A stretch of DNA of 64,000 nt from Teretinema zuelzerae. GTDB taxonomy: Bacteria > Spirochaetota > Spirochaetia > Treponematales > Treponemataceae. The translations under genes and the position numbers were made by a program. The DNA is taken from positions 186,001-250,000 of the forward strand of contig NZ_JAINWA010000001.1 in assembly GCF_021021555.1 (NCBI RefSeq). Direction: 5' to 3'. A model generated the notes under the pieces. That model did not search any database and was not told where the DNA came from. It was given only the letters and a program-made list of their open reading frames with translations. Numbering within the stretch: the stretch's first letter is position 1; each line of letters opens with the position of its first letter. Positions 17,424 to 38,771 of the stretch are shown here, piece after piece.

Positions 17424-18312
17424 AACCTTGGTCCTTACTCTCTTTGTCGTTCAGTTTATCCGATACAGGCATTCCCGACCAGTTCAACTTAGACCTGAGA
17501 GCAGAATAAAACACGCTTGAGTCGCAGCCGATTAGCATAACCCTCCGCGATGCCTCGCTGATTTTTATCTCGTCTCCGGTAACCAGCGGGCATACTTCCT
17601 GGCCATCGACCGTTAGTATTGTATTCGTTTGACGAGACTGGAGAATTTTCAAGGTCATTTTTCCAGAAGAGGGCAATACAATCGGTCTATTCGACAATGA
17701 AAACGCGCAAATAGGCGACAATACAAAAGCCGACATATCAGGAGCCAAAATGGGCCCTCCTGAAGCCGCCGAGTAGGCAGTGGAACCAGTCGGCGTAGCG
17801 ACGATAATGCCGTCCGCTTTGTAAGTTCCGAATGAATGTCCGTTGAACGATACTTCCATTTGAACAATTCTTGCAATTCCCGTTCCTGAAACGACAGCAT
17901 CGTTCAATGCTTCGGATTCGAAGATCCGTTCAGAACCTCGATATACTTCAGTATGCAACAACATCCGTTCAATGCCATTCGTATTACCGTTAAGAAATTC
18001 TGTTAAGGGAATCATCCAGCTGTCCGGCTGAATTCCTGCAATAAATCCGAATTCTCCTAAATTGATGGGAAAAATCGGAATGCCCCTCTCGGCAAAAAAA
18101 CGCGCTGCAAAAAGAACCGTCCCGTCGCCGCCAAGAGTAACAGCGAAATCAGCTTTTTCAAAAGGTTTTTCTGCCATTGAACCGTCAAAATAATATATGT
18201 GCGAATTAATATTTTTGGCAGAAAGAAATGAAACGACTTCCTTTGCAATTTGAAGAGGCTCCGGTTTCCATGTGTTAACGATGACCGCCGCTATTCTATC
18301 GGATTCCATCAT
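17416..18312 (-). CDS. nadK: NAD kinase
   Basis: Phosphorylates NAD to NADP in the cytosol. The protein has 298 residues, the normal bacterial size. GGDGTV is at 61-66 (the catalytic Asp63 motif), and the NAD-binding segment NDAVVS and the glycine-rich core DGIIVATPTGSTAYSAASGG follow. The start is one of two adjacent ATGs; no good Shine-Dalgarno is seen, and the gene begins 12 bases after the DegT-like gene, so it may depend on coupling. It overlaps recN by 8 bases. Confidence 0.94.
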   Translation of the reverse strand: MMESDRIAAVIVNTWKPEPLQIAKEVVSFLSAKNINSHIYYFDGSMAEKPFEKADFAVTLGGDGTVLFAARFFAERGIPIFPINLGEFGFIAGIQPDSWMIPLTEFLNGNTNGIERMLLHTEVYRGSERIFESEALNDAVVSGTGIARIVQMEVSFNGHSFGTYKADGIIVATPTGSTAYSAASGGPILAPDMSAFVLSPICAFSLSNRPIVLPSSGKMTLKILQSRQTNTILTVDGQEVCPLVTGDEIKISEASRRVMLIGCDSSVFYSALRSKLNWSGMPVSDKLNDKESKDQGYD

Positions 18313-18324
18313 ACTATGTAAAAC

Positions 18325-19350
18325 TCACGGCAACGTTGCAAGAATCTTCGAGATCTTCGCAACATTTGCGGCTCCCAGGCGAGGATAAAGCGGAAATAAA
18401 ACACACCGCATTGAAAGGGATTTTGCATTAATGAAGCCTTCAACATCGTCGCCCAATACTGATAGAACGCTATCGCTAAAGGCCTCTTCTATTTCAATAT
18501 CCTTTTTTGTCGCATACTGTCGTACTTCTTTTAATCCGCTGGATAATATCACCGGAAATCCATATACCGACGAAACTACCTCTTCGCCCTGTATTATGGT
18601 TTTATGACGGCCCTGCATCAGAGAACGGAGAAATAAAGAATGCATTTCTTTTCTTGTTTGGCTGTTTCTTCCGAGTTCCTTAAATTGAACCCAAGCCAAT
18701 GCCGCGTTTATGTCGGGAAGAATGTCGGTTTTCGGTGCTTCATCGACCAGTTTTTTCAGAACGATAGCTTCGCGCTTGTTCGCCGCTAAAAGTAAAGCTC
18801 CTCCTCCGGCTGTCAGCAAATCACGATCTTCCAAGCCCAAAATCGAAAAGATTCCGAAAGTTCCTACCGGCTTCTCGTTGACAAAGGTGCCGACGCTTTG
18901 CGAAATATCTTCAATAACAGGTATGTTCAAAGCCAGAATTGAAGGCATATCCGGTACAAAACCGAGAGTCTCATGCAGGAGGATTAGCCTGCCGCCTTGA
19001 TCCACGGCATTTTTCAATGAATCCGCAGTAACAACTGCCGTTTCGGCATCGACGTCGGCGACTATGGGATTATACCCTAAACGCGATACAGCATGATAAT
19101 GCCAGGCAGGAGCTAAAGCAGAAATTATGATACCGCTTCCAGCAGTAAGATTTAAAGCATTACATGCATAGGCTAAAGCAATTGAAGCGCTTCGGAATAC
19201 GCCCGCTCCCTCGAATGAAAGACTCTCTTTAACAGTCTGAGAAAAACGTTGATTCATTTCGCCGGGACCAACGCGCTCGGCAACCATGCAAGTCAAAACC
19301 GCATCCATCTCTTTACGACGGATCGTAGAACTAAAAACTGGTATTTTCAT
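18325..19350 (-). CDS. DegT/DnrJ/EryC1-fold protein lacking the PLP lysine
   Basis: A 341-residue protein with the type I aminotransferase layout of the DegT family: the substrate loop GPG at 28-30, the strand-Asp motif PVIEDISQSVG (144-154, Asp148) and a glycine-rich segment DLLTAGGGALL. In active members a lysine before that glycine stretch (SFxxxK) forms the Schiff base with PLP. Here the segment reads SILGLEDRDLLT (169-180), with Arg176/Asp177 where Lys should be. It is probably not a transaminase and may be a dehydratase-like or regulatory derivative. T. pallidum has a DegT-like gene beside cheW (from memory). It lies 21 bases after cheW. Confidence 0.72.
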   Translation of the reverse strand: MKIPVFSSTIRRKEMDAVLTCMVAERVGPGEMNQRFSQTVKESLSFEGAGVFRSASIALAYACNALNLTAGSGIIISALAPAWHYHAVSRLGYNPIVADVDAETAVVTADSLKNAVDQGGRLILLHETLGFVPDMPSILALNIPVIEDISQSVGTFVNEKPVGTFGIFSILGLEDRDLLTAGGGALLLAANKREAIVLKKLVDEAPKTDILPDINAALAWVQFKELGRNSQTRKEMHSLFLRSLMQGRHKTIIQGEEVVSSVYGFPVILSSGLKEVRQYATKKDIEIEEAFSDSVLSVLGDDVEGFINAKSLSMRCVLFPLYPRLGAANVAKISKILATLP

Positions 19351-19371
19351 GTATATCCAAACTAAAAATTT

Positions 19372-19845
19372 TTATAAACTTGCTAACTTTTGGAGCTCTT
19401 TAGGATTAAACAAACGCCTGATGTCTAGTACTATGAGATAACTTGAATCTTGCCGTACTACACCGTTGATGTACTCCGCTCCGATTCCGCTGATCATTTG
19501 AGGAGGAGGCTGAATTTCTGATTGCTGAACCATCACGACTCTTGCGATGCGGTCAATAATTATACCGAGTTTATTCCCATCGATGTTTATAATTATAAAA
19601 CCTCCGAGATACTCGTCACCTTCTTCGAGCTGGGCTTTTTTAAGGTGGAATCGTTTATGCAAATTGATAATCGGTATTATCTCGCTTCTTAAATTGAATA
19701 TGCCTTCCACGTAATAAGGTGCGTTCGGGATCGGTCGTATATCCTGTACACGAACAATTTCCTTAACATCCATGATGTCTACGCCATACAATTCTTCACC
19801 GAGCTGAAATGTAACAAGCTGAAATTGTGAATCGCCTGCGGCCAT
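19372..19845 (-). CDS. cheW: chemotaxis coupling protein CheW
   Basis: Couples methyl-accepting receptors to the CheA kinase at the inner-membrane signalling array. The start is placed at the ATG at 19845 because GGAGGT lies 6 bases before it; a TTG four codons upstream is less likely. The 157 residues cover the full CheW beta-barrel: VTFQLGEELYGVDIMDVKEIV, then IRPIPNAPYYVEGIFNLRSEIIPIINL (two family landmarks, split here), and a C-terminal ILDIRRLF-like strand. It is the first gene of the cheW to HD operon and has its own promoter just downstream of the rRNA array. Confidence 0.93.
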   Translation of the reverse strand: MAAGDSQFQLVTFQLGEELYGVDIMDVKEIVRVQDIRPIPNAPYYVEGIFNLRSEIIPIINLHKRFHLKKAQLEEGDEYLGGFIIINIDGNKLGIIIDRIARVVMVQQSEIQPPPQMISGIGAEYINGVVRQDSSYLIVLDIRRLFNPKELQKLASL

Positions 19846-19872
19846 GAGCACCTCCAATAACTACTAACAATA

Positions 19873-19901
19873 AGAATACTATGTATTAGTTTTTTCTTCA
19901 A
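19873..19901 (-). promoter_or_regulatory. candidate sigma70 promoter of the cheW operon
   Basis: Minus strand TTGAAG (19901-19896), a 17-base spacer and TATTCT (19878-19873), about 28 bases before the cheW ATG. It means cheW need not rely on read-through from the rRNA operons. Confidence 0.6.
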
Positions 19902-19969
19902 GGAAGTTTTTGAACTAGCAAGGGGAGAAGGAATAAAATTACTTTTATGCTTGAATTTAAAATAAAAAA

Positions 19970-20083
19970 GCCTGGCAGCTACCTACTTTCCCACTTTGCA
20001 AGCAGTATCATCGGCGTTAGAGAGCTTGACTTCCGTGTTCGGGATGGGAACGGGTATTGCCTCTCCACTATGGCCACCAGGCA
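19970..20083 (-). rRNA. rrf: 5S ribosomal RNA, rrn1
   Basis: About 114 bases. The ends GCCTGGTGGC and GCTGCCAGGC pair as the 5S terminal helix, and the internal CCCATCCCGAACACGG block is a 5S landmark. A T6 run follows directly on the minus strand. Ends are approximate. Confidence 0.93.
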
Positions 20084-20290
20084 TTATTAACTAATGTCAT
20101 GTGCGTCCGCTCATGTTTTCTTTCCGCCTGCCCTCTTCGAAAGACGTCTTTCATCAATTACGCCTTTTATAACAGGCTGTAGACTCTTTCGTAAGATCCA
20201 TTTCCAACCGGTTTCGAGCGAACGGCAAACCGATTGATAGTACGCATGGCGCATAGGGTGTTTAGAAACGAGAAACGTATTTTAGAAGTA

Positions 20291-20302
<12 letters not shown>
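20084..20302 (-). other. 23S-5S spacer, rrn1
   Basis: About 219 bases with no gene. It contains a perfect 14-base palindrome (20139-20152, GAAAGACGTCTTTC) and one arm of the 23S processing stem at its 23S end. The same spacer follows the other two 23S genes. Confidence 0.7.
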
Positions 20303-23277
<2,975 letters not shown>

Positions 23278-23548
23278 CTTCTTTTCGATCCCTCTTCGTT
23301 TTCACGCGCCTTCTTCGCTCGCATCTCTTCTTTTCCACCCGTGTTACGGCTTTCTAAAAAGTTCCGCTTCGCTTGCAAAACGCGCTTTTAAGAGATTCAA
23401 AAAGAAACCTTCGTTTCTTAACTTCATCGCATTTCTGCGATGCTTCTCGTTTCCTTCCCTATGTTGTATGTCAAATATCGCTTGTAACTGATTAAAACAA
23501 TCGAATTACAAAAACTCTTTCCAAAAAAAGCACTAATCAAAATGCTTA

Positions 23549-23622
23549 TGGAGATAAGGGGATTCGAACCCCTGACCTACGGCTTGCAAAGCCGCCGCTC
23601 TAGCCAGCTGAGCTATATCCCC
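23549..23622 (-). tRNA. tRNA-Ala (anticodon TGC), rrn1 spacer
   Basis: A 74-base cloverleaf beginning GGGGATATAGCTCAG and ending TTATCTCCA; the acceptor arms pair and the TTCGAAT T-loop is present. The anticodon loop TTTGCAA gives TGC. CCA is not encoded. It lies in a 140-base block (23486-23625) unique to this copy. Confidence 0.95.
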
Positions 23623-23842
23623 AATAAAAAGGTAAAGGGAAAGAAGGATTTTCAAGATTCGTTTTGATTCGATTCGAATGTGCCCTGTTGTACACGCGCA
23701 TTGCAGCGCCAGGGACTTTTTTTCGTAACAATCGGTTATCGCTAACCGTTTGTCGAAACTCACTGCCGTTAGACAGAAAGCTTCTATTGAAACGCTCGCT
23801 CTTTGCCCATGGATGTTTTCGGTCGAAGACCGGAAACTCCAG

Positions 23843-23867
23843 GGCGAAATGCGAAGCATTTCGCCTT
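23843..23867 (-). promoter_or_regulatory. stem-loop just after 16S, rrn1
   Basis: A 10-bp stem (GGCGAAATGC with its complement) and a 3-base loop lie a few bases beyond the 16S 3' end, in all three operons. It is probably part of spacer RNA processing. Confidence 0.5.
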
Positions 23868-23873
23868 TCTCTC

Positions 23874-25418
<1,545 letters not shown>

Positions 25419-25765
25419 ATATTCTCTAAATCCCTTGCGGGATCAAGATATCATTTTCAAGTCCTCTCCCTTTAATCTATTTAAAGGAATTGCTTTCTTC
25501 TCTTTTTCGCCCTTTGCAGAGCTACTCTTGTTCAGAAAGCGTCAAGACCGCTTCTTCGTTTCCGATTTCAGCAATCTATCGAGGTTTGTTATTCTCTTCT
25601 CTTTTTCGCGAACCTCACCGTTTGGTTGTCTGCACACTATCAAAAGAATGCTCTGTTACAAGCGTTCTTTTCTTCGTATACTGACGCTTCAAACAGCGTC
25701 CTTCTTTCCCTTCCCTTTATTTTCAAAGACCATTTTCGCTGCCATCCCCTGTTCGGGCTTAGCGG
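25419..25765 (-). other. rRNA leader, rrn1
   Basis: About 350 bases between promoter and 16S, shared almost exactly by all three operons. It holds the boxA antiterminator element and a small hairpin (25682-25699, arms GACGCT/AGCGTC). No protein gene is supported. Confidence 0.75.
25720..25732 (-). promoter_or_regulatory. boxA-like antitermination element, rrn1 leader
   Basis: Minus strand TGGTCTTTGAAAA closely matches the rRNA boxA consensus (TGnTCTTTGAAAA in Gram-positive leaders). It lies about 40 bases after the predicted start, where the NusB/NusE complex would load. Confidence 0.65.
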
Positions 25766-25778
25766 CGAGTGAATCGAC

Positions 25779-25806
25779 TGTATCACAGCTTCACGCTTTC
25801 AGTCAA
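25779..25806 (-). promoter_or_regulatory. candidate rrn1 promoter
   Basis: Minus strand TTGACT (25806-25801), a 16-base spacer and GATACA (25784-25779). Predicted transcription starts almost exactly where sequence shared with rrn3 begins. The -10 is imperfect. Confidence 0.5.
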
Positions 25807-26035
25807 TCCCTTTCACCTTGATTCCCGTACGATTATTTTTCAAATCGCCGGAGCATCGATAGACGATACGGATAACAATCTAGTCGTGAAGCTTTTCTGT
25901 TCATAAGAGTACATCGCTTTCATCTGTTACGAAAAAAAGAGTTCTTCTTATGAAGAGTACCAACACAGAACGATCAGTTATTCGACCCTGTTTTCTCATG
26001 CCTTAAAAAACTGAGACATGAAAACATTCAAGATC

Positions 26036-26089
26036 TTTTATGGAAGATACTTTTCAGGCCGTCTTACGGCTCAAATATCTTCCATAAAA
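26036..26089 (-). promoter_or_regulatory. stem-loop after rrn2 5S
   Basis: A perfect 14-bp inverted repeat (26036-26049 with 26076-26089, arm TTTTATGGAAGATA) encloses a second 5-bp hairpin (GCCGT/ACGGC). It stands 2 bases beyond the 5S. It may be a processing site or a weak terminator; the usual trailing T-run is missing. Confidence 0.55.
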
Positions 26090-26091
26090 AA

Positions 26092-26205
26092 GCCTGGCAG
26101 CTACCTACTTTCCCACTTTGCAAGCAGTATCATCGGCGTTAGAGAGCTTGACTTCCGTGTTCGGGATGGGAACGGGTATTGCCTCTCCACTATGGCCACC
26201 AGGCA
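26092..26205 (-). rRNA. rrf: 5S ribosomal RNA, rrn2
   Basis: Matches the rrn1 5S over its whole length, with the same terminal helix. Confidence 0.93.
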
Positions 26206-26424
26206 TTATTAACTAATGTCATGTGCGTCCGCTCATGTTTTCTTTCCGCCTGCCCTCTTCGAAAGACGTCTTTCATCAATTACGCCTTTTATAAAAGGCT
26301 GTAGACTCTTTCGTAAGATCCATTTCCAACCGGTTTCGAGCGAACGGCAAACCGATTGATAGTACGCATGGCGCATAGGGTGTTTAGAAACGAGAAACGT
26401 ATTTTTGAAGTAAAACGATAATAT

Positions 26425-29387
<2,963 letters not shown>

Positions 29388-29705
29388 ATATTATCGTTTC
29401 TTCTTTTCGATCCCTCTTCGTTTTCACGCGCCTTCTTCGCTCGCATCTCTTCTTTTCCACCCGTGTTACGGCTTTCTAAAAAGATCCGCTTCGCTTGCAA
29501 AACGCGCTTTTAAGAGATTCAAAAAGAAACCTTCGTTTCTTAACTTCATCGCATTTCTGCGATGCTTCTCGTTTCCTTCCCTATGTTGTATGTCAAATAT
29601 CACTTGTTTCGCCAGCATCTTGATTAGCCGCCCGCAGGCAACACGCTTTCAAAACCGGCTTCTTTCTTTTCCGAACCTGTATTTCACTCGTCCGGGTCAG
29701 ATCAA
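29388..29705 (-). other. tRNA-Ile to 23S spacer, rrn2
   Basis: About 318 bases without a gene. The part next to 23S matches rrn1; from 29608 onward the sequence differs from rrn1 and matches rrn3. Confidence 0.7.
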
Positions 29706-29779
29706 TGGGCCTGATTAGAGTTGAACTAATGACCCCTTCCTTATCAGAGAAGTGCTCTAACCGACTGAGCTACAGGCCC
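29706..29779 (-). tRNA. tRNA-Ile (anticodon GAT), rrn2 spacer
   Basis: A 74-base cloverleaf beginning GGGCCTGTAGCTCAG and ending ATCAGGCCCA. The anticodon loop CTGATAA gives GAT. CCA is not encoded. The T-loop is TTCAACT. Confidence 0.95.
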
Positions 29780-30131
29780 GTCAGAAACAGAAGTCTTAAA
29801 CCCCTCTTTTCTTTCGCTTCGCTCCCCGTTCGTACCGGAGACGCCTGCGAAATATGGAGGAAAAAACTCGTCTTTCTGTATAAAAAAAGGTAAAGGGAAA
29901 GAAGGATTTTCAAGATTCGTTTTGATTCGATTCGAATGTGCCCTGTTGTACACGCGCATTGCAGCGCCAGGGACTTTTTTTTCGTAACAATCGGTTATCG
30001 CTAACCGTTTGTCGAAGCTTCTGCCGTTAGGCAGAAAGCTTCTATTAAAACGCTTGCTCTTTGCCCATGGATGTTTTCGGTCGAAGACCGGAAACTCCAG
30101 GGCGAAATGCGAAGCATTTCGCCTTTCTCTC
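29780..30131 (-). other. 16S to tRNA-Ile spacer, rrn2
   Basis: About 352 bases with no protein gene. The part next to 16S carries the same post-16S hairpin as rrn1 and a second inverted repeat (around 30017-30041, CTGCCGTTAGGCAG core) that is eroded in rrn1. Confidence 0.65.
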
Positions 30132-31675
<1,544 letters not shown>

Positions 31676-32022
31676 ATATTCTCTAAATCCCTTGCGGGAT
31701 CAAGATATCATTTTCAAGTCCTCTCCCTTTAATCTATTTAAAGGAATTGCTTTCTTCTTTTTTTCACCCTTTGCAGAGCTACTCTTGTTCAGAAAGCGTC
31801 AAGACCGCTTCTTCGTTTCCGATTTCAGCAATCTATCGAGGTTTGTTATTCTCTTCTCTTTTTCGCGAACCTCACCGTTTGGTTGTCTGCACACTATCAA
31901 AAGAATGCTCTGTTACAAGCGTTCTTCTCTTCGTATACTGACGCTTCAAACAGCGTCCTTCTTTCCCTTCCCTTTATTTTCAAAGACCATTTTCGCTGCC
32001 ATCCCCTGTTCGGGTTTAGCGG
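31676..32022 (-). other. rRNA leader, rrn2
   Basis: Shared leader sequence between promoter and 16S, with the boxA element at 31977-31989. No gene. Confidence 0.75.
31977..31989 (-). promoter_or_regulatory. boxA-like element, rrn2 leader
   Basis: Identical TGGTCTTTGAAAA as in rrn1. Confidence 0.65.
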
Positions 32023-32035
32023 CGAGTGAATCGAC

Positions 32036-32063
32036 TGTATCACAGCTTCACGCTTTCAGTCAA
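32036..32063 (-). promoter_or_regulatory. candidate rrn2 promoter
   Basis: The same TTGACT-N16-GATACA arrangement as rrn1, in the spacer after the rrn3 5S. Confidence 0.5.
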
Positions 32064-32292
32064 TCCCTTTCATCTTGATTCCCGTACGATTATTTTTCAA
32101 ATCGCTGGAGCATCGATAGACGATACGGATAACAATCTAGTCGTGATGCTTTTCTGTTCATAAGAGCACATCGCTTTCATCTGTTACGAAAAAAAGAGTT
32201 CTTCTTATGAAGAGTACCAACACAGAACGATCAGTTATTCGACCCTGTTTTCTCATGCCTTAAAAAACTGAGACATGAAAACATTCAAGATC

Positions 32293-32346
32293 TTTTATGG
32301 AAGATACTTTTCAGGCCGTCTTACGGCTCAAATATCTTCCATAAAA
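32293..32346 (-). promoter_or_regulatory. stem-loop after rrn3 5S
   Basis: Identical to the 14-bp stem-loop after the rrn2 5S. It does not follow the rrn1 5S. Confidence 0.55.
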
Positions 32347-32348
32347 AA

Positions 32349-32462
32349 GCCTGGCAGCTACCTACTTTCCCACTTTGCAAGCAGTATCATCGGCGTTAGA
32401 GAGCTTGACTTCCGTGTTCGGGATGGGAACGGGTATTGCCTCTCCACTATGGCCACCAGGCA
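32349..32462 (-). rRNA. rrf: 5S ribosomal RNA, rrn3
   Basis: Matches the rrn1 and rrn2 5S genes. Confidence 0.93.
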
Positions 32463-32681
32463 TTATTAACTAATGTCATGTGCGTCCGCTCATGTTTTCT
32501 TTCCGCCTGCCCTCTTCGAAAGACGTCTTTCATCAATTACGCCTTTTATAACAGGCTGTAGACTCTTTCGTAAGATCCATTTCCAACCGGTTTCGAGCGA
32601 ACGGCAAACCGATTGATAGTACGCATGGCGCATAGGGTGTTTAGAAACGAGAAACGTATTTTAGAAGTAAAACGATAATAT

Positions 32682-35644
<2,963 letters not shown>

Positions 35645-35962
35645 ATATTATCGTTTCTTCTTTTCGATCCCTCTTCGTTTTCACACGCCTTCTTCGCTCG
35701 CCTCTCTTCTTTTCCACCCGTGTTACGGCTTTCTAAAAAGATCCGCTTCGCTTGCAAAACGCGCTTTTAAGAGATTCAAAAAGAAACCTTCGTTTCTTAA
35801 CTTCATCGCATTTCTGCGATGCTTCTCGTTTCCTTCCCTATGTTGTATGTCAAATATCACTTGTTTCGCCAGCATCTTGATTAGCCGCCCGCAGGCAACA
35901 CGCTTTCAAAACCGGCTTCTTTCTTTTCCGAACCTGTATTTCACTCGTCCGGGTCAGATCAA
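35645..35962 (-). other. tRNA-Ile to 23S spacer, rrn3
   Basis: About 318 bases, matching the rrn2 spacer; no gene seen. Confidence 0.7.
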
Positions 35963-36036
35963 TGGGCCTGATTAGAGTTGAACTAATGACCCCTTCCTTA
36001 TCAGAGAAGTGCTCTAACCGACTGAGCTACAGGCCC
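35963..36036 (-). tRNA. tRNA-Ile (anticodon GAT), rrn3 spacer
   Basis: Identical to the rrn2 tRNA-Ile. Confidence 0.95.
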
Positions 36037-36388
36037 GTCAGAAACAGAAGTCTTAAACCCCTCTTTTCTTTCGCTTCGCTCCCCGTTCGTACCGGAGACG
36101 CCTGCGAAATATGGAGGAAAAAACTCGTCTTTCTGTATAAAAAAAGGTAAAGGGAAAGAAGGATTTTCAAGATTCGTTTTGATTCGATTCGAATGTGCCC
36201 TGTTGTACACGCGCATTGCAGCGCCAGGGACTTTTTTTTCGTAACAATCGGTTATCGCTAACCGTTTGTCGAAGCTTCTGCCGTTAGGCAGAAAGCTTCT
36301 ATTAAAACGCTTGCTCTTTGCCCATGGATGTTTTCGGTCGAAGACCGGAAACTCCAGGGCGAAATGCGAAGCATTTCGCCTTTCTCTC
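36037..36388 (-). other. 16S to tRNA-Ile spacer, rrn3
   Basis: About 352 bases matching rrn2, with the post-16S hairpin; no protein gene. Confidence 0.65.
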
Positions 36389-37933
<1,545 letters not shown>

Positions 37934-38421
37934 ATATTCTCTAAATCCCTTGCGGGATCAAGATATCATTTTCAAGTCCTCTCCCTTTAATCTATTTAAA
38001 GGAATTGCTTTCTTCTTTTTTTTCGCCCTTTGCAGAGCTACTCTTGTTCAGAAAGCGTCAAGACCGCTTCTTCGTTTCCGATTCCAGCAATCTATCGAGG
38101 TTTGTTATTCTCTTCTCTTTTTCGCGAACCTCACCGTTTGGTTGTCTGCACACTATCAAAAGAATGCTCTGTTACAAGCGTTCTTCTCTTCGTATACTGA
38201 CGCTTCAAACAGCGTCCTTCTTTCCCTTCCCTTTATTTTCAAAGACCATTTTCGCTGCCATCCCCTGTTCGGGTTTAGCGGCAATATCATACGCCCAAGG
38301 GCGAATAATGAGTTATTTTAACTTCTTTGGATTGTTGGAACAAAACCGAATGGAACGTCCGAATCATCATCAAAGAACCGCTGCATTTCAACCGGCAAGC
38401 CGTTTCGCTGCAACGAAAATG
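37934..38421 (-). other. rRNA leader, rrn3
   Basis: The first part (to 38281) is the leader shared with rrn1 and rrn2, with boxA at 38236-38248. The remaining 140 bases up to the rrn3 promoter are unique. No protein gene is supported. Confidence 0.7.
38236..38248 (-). promoter_or_regulatory. boxA-like element, rrn3 leader
   Basis: Identical TGGTCTTTGAAAA, here about 170 bases after the predicted start instead of about 40. Confidence 0.65.
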
Positions 38422-38450
38422 AATATAGCAAGCATCGGAAAAAGGGTCAA
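38422..38450 (-). promoter_or_regulatory. rrn3 promoter, near-consensus
   Basis: Minus strand TTGACC (38450-38445), a 17-base spacer and TATATT (38427-38422). It is the best sigma70 match in the window and lies 7 bases beyond the stop of the 100-residue gene. It probably drives rrn3 and possibly, by read-through, the whole array. Confidence 0.75.
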
Positions 38451-38457
38451 TAGCTTT

Positions 38458-38760
38458 TCAACTTTTTTTATACTTTTCGTTAACGCGTTCTTCGTCTGCT
38501 TCCAATTTTTGAATTTCACGGCAAAGGGAAGCTACCTGTACATCGTCAATAGAAATGTCGACGCAATCACGGAAACATCGATAGGCGGCGGATCCAAGGG
38601 CTTGGAGTTTTCTTTGTTTTTCCAATCTGATGCGGTGCAAGTCAACAGTTGCAGCGAAACCGCCGGAATTGTCCCGGATCCAGTAAAACGCTGCTTTTAT
38701 CGAGTCTACAAAAAACACAAGAGCGGAAAACAATCCGTCTGTGAATTCCTGTTTTGTCAT
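38458..38760 (-). CDS. small protein of unknown function
   Basis: I do not recognise this 100-residue protein. It begins MTKQEFTDGLFSALVFFVD with a short hydrophobic or amphipathic stretch (about 10-27), followed by a charged helical C-terminus (EIQKLEADEERVNEKYKKS) that could form a coiled coil. A G-rich Shine-Dalgarno (AGGGGGG) lies before the ATG, and it starts 11 bases after the stop of the giant phosphatase gene on the same strand, so it is probably the last gene of that operon. It may be a partner of the phosphatase, which is inferred from position only. The rrn3 promoter begins just after its stop. Confidence 0.6.
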   Translation of the reverse strand: MTKQEFTDGLFSALVFFVDSIKAAFYWIRDNSGGFAATVDLHRIRLEKQRKLQALGSAAYRCFRDCVDISIDDVQVASLCREIQKLEADEERVNEKYKKS

Positions 38761-38771
38761 TTCTGCCCCCC

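Larger units (their letters stand above)
25766..26091 (-). other. inter-operon spacer between rrn2 5S and rrn1 leader
   Basis: About 326 bases with no gene, nearly identical to 32023-32348 and absent before rrn3. It holds a long stem-loop directly after the rrn2 5S and the rrn1 promoter at its other end. Confidence 0.8.
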
